Shown: piece by piece, positions 56,176-64,000 of the stretch | Layout of the letters: each line of letters starts with the position of its first letter | Numbering within the stretch: position 1 is the stretch's first letter | Assembly (NCBI GenBank): GCA_001599755.1 | Contig: BCHX01000001.1 | Coordinates: 2,728,001 to 2,792,000 of the forward strand | Source: Gliomastix tumulicola | Lineage: Eukaryota > Ascomycota > Sordariomycetes > Hypocreales > Bionectriaceae | Reading direction: 5' to 3' | Length of the DNA stretch: 64,000 nucleotides | Program-made: the position numbers and the translations under genes | The notes under the pieces: generated by a model | What the model saw: only the letters and a program-made list of their open reading frames with translations | What the model was told of the DNA's origin: nothing | Databases searched by the model: none

Positions 56176-56201
56176 CACACACACACACACACACACACAC
56201 A
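56176..56201. repeat. (CA)13 microsatellite
   Basis: Thirteen perfect CA units in AT-rich intergenic DNA. Confidence 0.95.
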
Positions 56202-56217
56202 GTCATCTAGTTGTTTC

Positions 56218-56274
56218 AGTCCAGGTTGATCCAGTTGATCTAGTCCAGGTTAATCCAGGTGGTCCAGGTTGATG
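56218..56274. repeat. Imperfect CCAGGTTGAT tandem repeat
   Basis: Four to five diverged copies of a TCCAGGTTGAT-like unit, 8-12 bp apart. Confidence 0.7.
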
Positions 56275-56754
56275 TTATTGATGCAAAGGCAGAGGCAGAG
56301 ACAGGGGTAGAGGTAAGTAAATAGCCTGGCAGTGAGGTAGTTACTGCCTGCCTTAATAGCAGTAGAGGAAGGAGACCAAATCAACCAGCCAACAGTAGAG
56401 CTACTACCGTACTACCTTAGTAGGTATCCTCTTTACAAACGCCGGCGTGAAGAAGCAAAACGCATAATTACACCACCAAGCGGTATATCTTTTCTTTTGC
56501 GGCTGCCAAGGACAAACAACCGGTGTCTGTTTTATTAAAGACGGCTGTTGGTGCCCGTGCCATCTCTCAACGAGGTCGCCTTATAAGATCAAGTCCGCGC
56601 AGCCCCCGAATCGATTTTTGGATTCTTGCCTCCCTCAATTTTCCCACTGCCAGCTTCTATTGTCAAACAAAGCACATACACGTTCCGAGAGGCCCCTCGA
56701 CTCGAACCATACAAAGCGAAACATCCACGCAAGACTCAACAACTTCCCATCGCA

Positions 56755-57771
56755 ATGATGAGCGACACGGCCCCCTCGCCATCATTCTTCATCATCCGCA
56801 CAGGCAAGAGCAGCAGCACCGACACCGAGGACGACCGCTCCCCAGCTCGCGCCCGGATCGTCCCGCTCATCCCGGCCGACGTGCTCCCTGAATGGCTCGA
56901 GATCAAGGCCTACCCGCGCAGCCTGACGCTCGCGCAGACGGCCGGCATGACGAGCCTCGGCAGCTTCGGCCCCTCGGACAAGGTGACTATCGTGAACCTG
57001 ATCGAGATGCCGACCGAGCCTACGTTTCTCAACACCCGCGGAACCCCGCTGTCGTCGGCCGCGGAGCGTTTCCTGAATCCTCCCACGCCAGAGGAGGAGG
57101 AGGAGGAGGGGGAGGAGGGGGAGGACCAGCCTGGCAAGGGGGATGGCCCCGGACGACGGAACAACTCGTTGTCAAATCCAAAGGCGAGAAAGCCCAAAAA
57201 GGACCGTCAACCGTGGGTGCTGAACCCGACGTTTCCACCGACGTTTCAGGGCGAGCATGGCAAAGGAGGCGCCGAGAAGAAGGGCAATGATCAGGGCGCC
57301 TGCGGGTTCTGGGTGAAGCATGGCAAGTGCAGGTGGCACAACTGCCCGTTCAGGCACGTGATGCCCACGACGCCGGCTGGGCTGGCCGAGGTTGGGCTGG
57401 ATAAGCTGCCTAAGTGGTGGTTGAAGAGGCACAAGATGCAGAACCAGTGCCGCAAAGGTGGCACTGGGAACCCGGCCGACGATACTGCGCAGCCGGAGGG
57501 TGGGAAGCAGAAAGCAGTTGAACGAGTCACCAAAGGAAAGGGGTTGACAAATCGCGATTTGACTGAGGGCAAGTGGAGAAGCGCTGCGTCGAAGCCTGGA
57601 CCGCTCAATGACGGGGGCAAGAAGGATCGCGGTGATGGCGATGGTCGTGACAATGGCGCGAAGCAGCCCGGAACCGAATCGAAGAAGGGCCAAGACGCCT
57701 CAACGGAGAGGAACGACAAGACCTCTGATTTCGAGACAGGCCGAGCTAGTGGCGTTCTCTTCGATTTCTGA
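56755..57771 (+). CDS. CCCH zinc-finger protein
   Basis: Single exon, 338 residues, starting at the first of two adjacent ATGs (MMSDTAPS). Residues about 35-90 form a conserved-looking N-terminal block (IVPLIPADVLPEWLEIKAYPRSLTLAQTAGM). An acidic Glu run and a basic KARKPKKDRQPW segment follow. Then comes one zinc finger, CGFWVKHGKCRWHNCPFRH, with spacing C-X8-C-X4-C-X3-H, one residue shorter than the common C-X8-C-X5-C-X3-H. Next is LPKWWLKRHKMQ and a long Lys/Gly/Asp-rich disordered tail. CCCH fingers usually bind single-stranded RNA, so a role in RNA metabolism is likely but unproven. Related proteins occur in filamentous fungi without assigned function. Confidence 0.82.
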   Translation: MMSDTAPSPSFFIIRTGKSSSTDTEDDRSPARARIVPLIPADVLPEWLEIKAYPRSLTLAQTAGMTSLGSFGPSDKVTIVNLIEMPTEPTFLNTRGTPLSSAAERFLNPPTPEEEEEEGEEGEDQPGKGDGPGRRNNSLSNPKARKPKKDRQPWVLNPTFPPTFQGEHGKGGAEKKGNDQGACGFWVKHGKCRWHNCPFRHVMPTTPAGLAEVGLDKLPKWWLKRHKMQNQCRKGGTGNPADDTAQPEGGKQKAVERVTKGKGLTNRDLTEGKWRSAASKPGPLNDGGKKDRGDGDGRDNGAKQPGTESKKGQDASTERNDKTSDFETGRASGVLFDF

Positions 57772-58587
57772 TCGAAGCCTGTGTACTCCATTGATAGCCG
57801 CTGAAGAAAAAGAACAGGCATACGTATTGTTACGCTGGGTGCTGTTAAAGGGGCTGTTACCGTCGTCTTGTGTATAGTAGAGTCTAGAATCAGCAGTCGT
57901 TTCGCGCAGAAGTAATAACAAGCAGTCTGGTAGTCATGACATATCAACATTTGACTCTGACTATCTCAGAGCTCGGCGCTCAGATCCTGACTATCGTTTG
58001 TTCCCATACATGTTGTCATCTAGACCGAGGCACAGCCTCTTGCAAGCAAGCCGGCGATCGTCCACCCAACAGCCTTCGTACACTTCATGTCCTACTGTGA
58101 GATGTCAGACAACGCACATGACACGTAGATACATCTGGAATGAAAGAAAAGTGGTAGACAGGGCAATCAGCAAGCGAGTATCTGCATGTGCTCCTCGTAA
58201 GTAAACGAGGAGCTTCAGAATTGCAGAATTCATATAAAATGAACGACATCATGTGGAATTTCGGTGGAGGGAAAGAACAACAATAAAAGAGAGACCAGCA
58301 GCATACCTGAACAGAAATACCTTCCCCTGCTTCGGTAACATGGTTGGAAGGTTGGGTAGGGGATGAAGGTGAGGTTGGAGAAAATCTGGACATTGGAATT
58401 TATGTCTAATATGCTGTGCCTCACGTGACCACCCAGATCCACCTCTGCTGTTGGGATCAAGGGACTCGGGGCAATATATACCTGAGTAGGTTTATTCTGT
58501 AGAAACTACTAGTATGTCTATCAATAAAGATATAGTGGTCATTGAGGGTATAAGAACAAGAAGTCCGCGAAGAATGATATTGAAACG
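57772..58587. other. Convergent intergenic region with a hairpin
   Basis: 0.8 kb of 3' flanks of the CCCH and dynein genes. It includes a 9-bp inverted repeat, GCTCCTCGT (58190-58198) and ACGAGGAGC (58205-58213) around a 6-nt loop. No gene recognised. Confidence 0.55.
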
Positions 58588-60728
58588 CTACACCACCATC
58601 GCCCCGTTCATGCCGACCGCATCCACCCGATTCACCAGCTTCTTAACATTCGTCCAGTCCTCATTCTTCAAGCCCTCGCGACCGCCCAGACCACCTGCCA
58701 CCTCAAAGACGGTTAGGCAGCCGTCGATGCCGCCTGTAGCCAGCCGCTTTCCTTCCTGAGGCTCCCATGCGACCTTGTTGAGACTCTTGGACAGCATGCT
58801 CCTGCCATCGGGCCGGCTGCTCGGCGAGATCCTCGACACGGGCTCCTCCGTCTCGACAGCAATGTCCCAGAGCTCCAGCCACCCGGCGCCGTCGACCAGT
58901 GCGAAGACGCTGGGCTTGATGGGCGACCATCGCGCGTCGTAGACTACGTCTTCCCGCACGAAGTCGATGAGCGGTGAGATGTTACCGTCGCTGCCCGTCG
59001 TGGAGGTTGCGGCAGGCGGGCGGACCTTCCAGAGCTTGACGCTCCAGTCGAGCGACGAGGAGATGACCAGATCACCAAGGTCCACCGGGCCCTTAGCAGG
59101 GTGAAAGTCCACCGACATGACGGGGGCGGTGTGACCGTTGTAGCTGATCTTCTTGTCGACGCCGGCCTTGGCCCCGGCGCGATCGTACCTGTGGCAGGGG
59201 AAGATGGTGCCCTCCTCGCTGCCGACAAGGAAGAACGTAGGATCGGTCTGGGGGAAGGCCAGACAGGTCGGGCTGACGTCCTCAACGGCGACCTTGGCCT
59301 GCGTAGGGTTCTTGAGCTCCAGTAGCTCTTGCGGCTGAGCAAAGACATCCATGCTCCAGCCGCAAACAACGCCGTCTGTTGAGCACGAGATGATGTTGTT
59401 GGCGTTCTGTGTTCCGACAATGTCCACCGAGTAGATAGGGTGGGCATGGCCGAAGCCTGTTAAAGGCGTCTTCTGGACAGGCGCTGCCTTTGCCCTCGTG
59501 TCCCACAGCAGGACCTGCCCACTGTACGATCCTCCGACGATCAAGTTCGGATGATAGAGAGAGAACTTGGCTGTGAGGACGTCGGACTGGGCTGTGAAGA
59601 CATACTCCGGGCGGTCCTGCATGTGCGTGTTCCAGACCTGGACGAGACCGTCGGGTTCGTGCGGGGCTGTAGGGTTCTTGGTGTAGGATGCAAGGAGGAG
59701 CTCGCTGAATTTAGGAGAGAAGTCGATGCCGCTGATCATGCGCTTCTTGGACCACCGGTCGTCGAAGAACTGGGCCACCTCCTTGATCCTGTGTTTCCCC
59801 CTGCCTCCTGTGTTGCCCGTCTCTTCGGCTTCGTCGTCGACCTCCTGGCCCTGAAGGGCGTAGTCGATGAGGATGTCATAGGTTTCCTGGTCGAATGCTC
59901 TCTCGATCACCTTGGTTGACTTGTCGAGGAAGTCTACGAAGTCGTCTGACCCGATCACAGCATCCAGCTCTTCCGTGGTCAGGTCCCTTGAGGGGTAGTT
60001 GGCCGACCCGTTGTTTGCGACAGTCCCCTCAGCAACATACTCCTTGGCCGCCTTGAGCTCCTCCTCGACCTCTTCGCGGATCCTCTGCCGCAGCTCCTCT
60101 TCCCGGTCTCGCTCCCTCCTGCTCAGCCTCTTGCTGGGCGTGGTGGTTGTCCCGGGGATGTCGTCCAGATCAGATGTGGTCGACTGGGCTCTGGGCCTGT
60201 CCGGTCCGGTCCACTCCTCTGTCGTCTGAACACCCTTGCTGTAGGAAAACACCTCCTTCACCGGCGACGGTGGACATTCGTATACGGTTGTCAACTGAGC
60301 CGTGCTCAGGCTCAGAGGTGGTGGTGCTGGGGCATCGGCCGCGGCTGACAGCGGGATAGATTCGGACGCCTCATTGCTCAGCTCGCCTGCGCTGAGAACG
60401 CTGTTCGGTCGGCTGCTCCGCGGCGCCCTGGGAGAGCCGGCATCGCCGCTCGTAGAACCGGGTCGGCTTTCTCCTAGTAGGTCATTGATGATGGATTCGA
60501 TCTGTCGGCGATTATCGGCTCTTGACGCAGTGGGTAACTTGAGCTGTGCAAGAGGCGCATAGTCAGAACCGTGTGCTTGGGAAAAGAATCTCCGAGAATA
60601 CAAACATCGCTGGCGCCTCCTATGCTCTGGCGGGTCGCGTTGGCCTGCGAAGCTCGAAGCTTCCGCTGCTGCTTAAGCTCTGCAAGCCTGGCGGTCTTCG
60701 CCAGGATCTCCTCTCGGCGTTGTTGCAT
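58588..60728 (-). CDS. Cytoplasmic dynein intermediate chain
   Basis: Two exons, 60728-60606 and 60543-58588, 692 residues. The first exon encodes the basic N-terminal coiled coil (MQQRREEILAKTARLAELKQQRKLR) that binds p150Glued dynactin. The intron has a weak GTTTGT donor but a good TTCTGAC branch. After a Ser/Pro-rich linker come a short motif VFSYSKGVQTT, a coiled coil and the DFVDFLDKSTKVIERAF segment, then a WD40 propeller (VQVWNTHMQDRPEYVFTAQSDV, VLLWDTRAKAAPVQKTPL, HPIYSVDIVG, APVMSVDFHP, SLDWSVKLW, GWLELWDIA). The chain attaches cargo and dynactin to the dynein motor in the cytosol. Identity is confident. Confidence 0.95.
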
Positions 60729-61209
60729 CCTGCCTCAAAGTCCCATAGCGGGACGGGCAGCATTCGGTAGTGAGAAAACAAACGGACCAGGTGAAGCGAG
60801 AGAGGGTTGTGAATCGTTAATTAGTCTATACGTGAAGCGACGAGGAGGTGAAGCGCGATGTGATGAAGCAGGCGAATTATGGTGGGCCGTGGACCCCTTT
60901 GGCCACAAGCAAGCTCGCTAGCAATGTGGCTGGTGTGCTCCAAGTGGGACTCTCCAGCCACAGCACATGGCAAGCACTGTCTGGGTGACTTGACCCAGCC
61001 GGCGATACTTATTGGCAGAAACTGCGATTTTTCCCGGGCAAGTTTACGACCCTTTCCATCCCTATCCCAACCCGCTTGACCGCACCACCACCACCCCTTG
61101 ACGGTCCGTACAGAGCCAATTAGCAACCACCAACTTGCTCCTACTTGCTCTCCCACCCTCCCTTCTTTTGACCGGGTTTCCTCGCGCATCTCGTCGACAT
61201 ACCGCAGCC
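60729..61209. promoter_or_regulatory. Divergent promoter, dynein intermediate chain / ATP synthase e
   Basis: About 480 bp between outward-read genes. C/T- and CACCA-rich on the plus strand near 61050-61180, next to the ATP synthase gene. No TATA box claimed. Confidence 0.5.
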
Positions 61210-61748
61210 ATGGCGTCTCCGGGGATTAATGTGCGTTGTATTTTTACCGAGCAGTCTGCCGGACCGAGTTTGGCCCCAGACAGCGATGCGGCCGTCGTCG
61301 CGTCTTGCCTCGCAGCTCGCGGGCGTTTTTTTTTTTTTTTTTTTGTTGAGCGCTTGGGCTGACTGGGTTGTTTTATGGACAGGTTCTTCGATGGTCGGCC
61401 CTAGCCTTCGGTGTCGCCTACGGTGTCGCGCACCAGCGCTCGATAACCTCTACCCAGCGGGCTCAGCACGAGAAGCACCAGTATGATGAGCAGCAGAAGA
61501 AGATCGACCGGGCAAAGGCGGAGTACGCGAAGCAGAAGGCTCCCCCGGCGGCCGCGAGCAGCAGTGGTGGTATGCGAATCCCGTTCGACCGAGGTCTTGC
61601 CCGAGGCGCGCAGAAAGCATGCGCGCCGACGACGGGCTTTATCATGGACGATGACGAACTAACGATGAGACTTCCGACAGTGATCACGGACCCCGGCAAC
61701 CCCAACTTCGACCTCGAGAAGCTATTGCTGTCCCAGGACAAGGCCTAA
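61210..61748 (+). CDS. ATP21: Mitochondrial F1Fo-ATP synthase subunit e
   Basis: Exons 61210-61230, 61383-61569 and 61681-61748, 91 residues, the normal size of fungal subunit e. The N terminus MASPGINVLRWSALAFGVAYGVAHQRSI contains the single membrane helix with its GxxxG-like dimerisation face. A charged coiled-coil KIDRAKAEYAKQKAP follows, and the tail PGNPNFDLEKLL is characteristic. Subunit e bends cristae by dimerising ATP synthase. The second intron (111 nt, GTATGC donor, AACTAAC branch) is a multiple of three with no stop codon, so an unspliced message would insert 37 residues. Intron 1 holds a 19-T run at about 61326-61344. Confidence 0.9.
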
Positions 61749-62602
61749 GCTTCGGCTAGAGCTTCGCCTGGGGGGGCGGGCGGACGGACGCAAACGGGTG
61801 GCACGACGACGAACATGAAATCAAGTTTGCGAAAAACAAAACGCTGGCAGTCGCGGCGGGGGAAAGAACATAGCAGCAGCTGGGCGAGCTGGGAGACAGC
61901 GGCTCAGCTGATGCGAGACGGGCGACAAAGGTCTTTCCGCCTTCCGCGGGATCATCCAGGCTGGTGGACAGCCTTGGTGTACGATATGACTGCATACGAG
62001 CGGCGGCACACCATAGACTTTCCTTTGCCTCTTGTGTAACACGTGTATAATACACGCAAATTAGACCACGCGCGCGCAGTCCTCTTTGTCTTGTCTAAGT
62101 ATCTACTAGTCTTGGTATATCGTGAAATGGCACAAGCTAGAGGCGTGTAGATAGCCGACTAATGCCGATCCATTGTACTCTTCAACTGTGACAATGGTCG
62201 ATTGGAGTATCTGATGCACACCGTGCTTCATGTGGAAAGGCTATCTTTCTTCTCAACTCTCGCAGAAGGCTACTAAAGTCGTGTCAAGCTCCGAGGTGAA
62301 GCTCCAAGACACCTTCTCACGTTTCATTTACGCAGTAGCAGTTGACTGACATAATAAAATGAGAAATTACTGCCTGCTTCGCAGCGCCACTTTTATGTCA
62401 CCCTCTCAGTACGACGCCTGCCCCTAAGCGCCCCACAGTTCCCTCCAATTGCGCACCCGCAATCCACACCTCGAATCTCCACACCTCTTTAACGTGTGGC
62501 ATTTGGGTAAAGCTCCAACTGTCCTCTCTGCTTGCCTTGGAAGTGAAGCGGTTTGGAGTATTGCCAATAGATCACCATTTCGCAGCTCCTGCACAGCCCA
62601 TC
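61749..62602. other. Intergenic
   Basis: 0.85 kb: 3' flank of ATP synthase e and promoter/leader of STT3. No gene or RNA recognised. Confidence 0.55.
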
Positions 62603-64000
62603 ATGACGGCCGCATCGCAGGACAGCCCTCCTCAGGCGGCTGCCAAGAGCACGAGGACGCTCTTCCGAGTGGTCATTCTCCTATTCATCGCCGGCGCCGC
62701 CATTGCCAGCCGCCTCTTCTCCGTCATCAGTAAGCCCACTGCCCACCTAACTTTCCAACGGCCACGAGACGGCCCACGAGCCTTACAAGGGGCAGCATCA
62801 GTTTGATTGGGGGGAAGCAAAAGCTAACAGATCTTCTTGATAGGATTCGAGAGTATTATCCACGAATGTCAGTTCGAATTGATGCGCACGCGCGCCGCGA
62901 GACCCTGAAGAGTAGTAGCTGACCCTCGTATCGCAGTCGATCCCTGGTTCAACTTCCGTGCCACCAAGTACCTCGTCGCCAATGGCTTCTACAAGTTCTG
63001 GGACTGGTTCGATGACCGAACATGGCATCCTCTCGGTCGGGTTACCGGAGGCACGCTGTACCCCGGATTGATGGTCACCAGCGGTGCCATCTACCACGCC
63101 CTCCGAGCGCTCACCATCCCCGTCGACATTCGAAACATCTGTGTCCTTCTCGCGCCCGCCTTCTCAGGCCTGACTGCGTTCGCTGCGTACCTTTTGACGA
63201 ATGAGATGACGACGTCTCCATCTGCTGGTCTCCTTGCTGCTGCCTTCATGGGCATTGCACCTGGTTACATCTCCCGATCCGTTGCTGGCAGCTACGACAA
63301 CGAGGCCATCGCCATCTTTCTCCTTGTCTTTACCTTCTACCTCTGGATCAAGGCGCTCAAGCTGGGCTCCATGCTCTGGGGCGCCCTCTGCGCCCTCTTC
63401 TACGGGTACATGGTGGCTTCCTGGGGTGGATATGCCTTCATCACCTGTATTCTTCCTCTGCACTGCTTCGTCCTGATGTTGATGGGCCGGTATAGCCATC
63501 GACTATATGTCAGCTACACCACCTGGTACGCCCTCGGCACAATGGCGAGCATGCAGATTCCCTTTGTCGGGTTCCTCCCCGTTAAGACGAGCGAGCACAT
63601 GCCAGCCCTCGGTAAGTCAGGCCTCTCCCCCACTATAGGGAGGATTTCCAACCCGTGACAAGTATGTGCTGATATGTTTCAGGTATCTTCGGGCTTGTCC
63701 AGCTGGTCGGATTCCTTCTGTACGTCCGCTCAGCCGTCTCGGAGCGACACTTCAAGACGCTGCTTGTCGGGGCCGTGGTTGGTGGTGTCGGTATTGGTCT
63801 GGCGGGCCTCGTTGGCCTCACCTCACTGGGATACATTGCTCCCTGGAGCGGTCGTTTCTACTCCCTATGGGATACGGGCTATGCCAAGATTCACATTCCC
63901 ATCATTGCTTCGGTCTCTGAGCATCAGCCAACCGCGTGGCCAGCGTTCTTCTTCGACTTGAACATGTTGATCTGGCTCTTCCCCGCTGGAGTGTACCTGT
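62603..64000 (+). CDS. STT3: Oligosaccharyltransferase catalytic subunit STT3 (3' truncated by window edge)
   Basis: Exons 62603-62729, 62844-62867 (a 24-nt micro-exon), 62937-63611 and 63683 onward. STT3 transfers the lipid-linked glycan to Asn in the ER lumen. Visible are a cytosolic N terminus, the first membrane helix (LFRVVILLFIAGAAIASRLF) and the first acidic catalytic motif in FESIIHEFDPWFNFRATKYL, assembled across two introns. Further features are the second acidic motif GSYDNEAIAI, many membrane helices, and the SVSEHQPTAWPAFFFD loop, whose Glu belongs to the TIXE-like region. The WWDYG acceptor-binding motif lies beyond the window. Phases agree at every join, and family resemblance is very strong. 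Confidence 0.96.

Larger units (their letters stand above)
55804..56754. other. AT-rich intergenic region with simple repeats
   Basis: About 0.95 kb. 56030-56170 is markedly AT-rich, then come the CA repeat and an imperfect GTCCAGGTTGAT-type repeat (about 56218-56274). Composition differs from the neighbouring GC-rich genes; an old degenerated element is possible but no ends or coding remnants were recognised. Confidence 0.5.

Overview
The window is nuclear DNA of a filamentous ascomycete (Pezizomycotina, most likely Sordariomycetes; I cannot name a genus). The evidence is short introns (about 50-110 nt) with GTANGT-type donors and CTAAC/CTGAC branch sites just before the acceptor, gene spacing of 0.3-4.5 kb, TATA boxes with pyrimidine-rich leaders, and protein families typical of filamentous fungi. 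All spliced models below were joined by hand from donor, branch and acceptor signals, reading phase and family resemblance.

Layout. 0-13 kb: 3' part of a peroxisomal 2,4-dienoyl-CoA reductase-type SDR, an MFS transporter, a ~1000-residue uncharacterised protein with a KH-like region, a SHE3-like coiled-coil protein and PTA1/symplekin. 13-22 kb: COA3, DEP1 (Rpd3L histone deacetylase), NOP12 (60S biogenesis) and alpha-tubulin. 22-29.6 kb: gene-poor, with a possible 29-residue zinc-ribbon microprotein, a secreted GH53 endo-galactanase and a single-pass membrane protein. 29.6-41 kb: MTD1, a serine-rich fungal protein, APQ12, GPN3 and S-adenosylmethionine synthetase. 41-45.6 kb: a 4.5-kb non-coding stretch with palindromes and microsatellites. 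45.6-53.7 kb: an orphan nuclear-like protein, a PI-PLC X-domain protein, a spliced non-coding snoRNA host gene, a mitochondrial-like orphan and a peroxisomal hydratase-2. 54-64 kb: tubulin cofactor E, a CCCH zinc-finger protein, dynein intermediate chain, ATP synthase subunit e and the 5' half of STT3.

Most genes are housekeeping and unrelated to their neighbours; no secondary-metabolite cluster, intact transposon or virus was seen. Loose themes are tubulin/dynein (alpha-tubulin, TBCE, DIC), one-carbon/methionine metabolism (MTD1, SAM synthetase) and peroxisomal fatty-acid metabolism (SDR, hydratase-2).

The most striking find is on the minus strand at about 48.5-49.9 kb. Five introns of 180-201 nt alternate with short exons that lack an extended reading frame. 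Four of the introns contain C/D-box snoRNAs whose guide regions match 12-13 nt of conserved 18S or 25S rRNA, as I recall those sequences.
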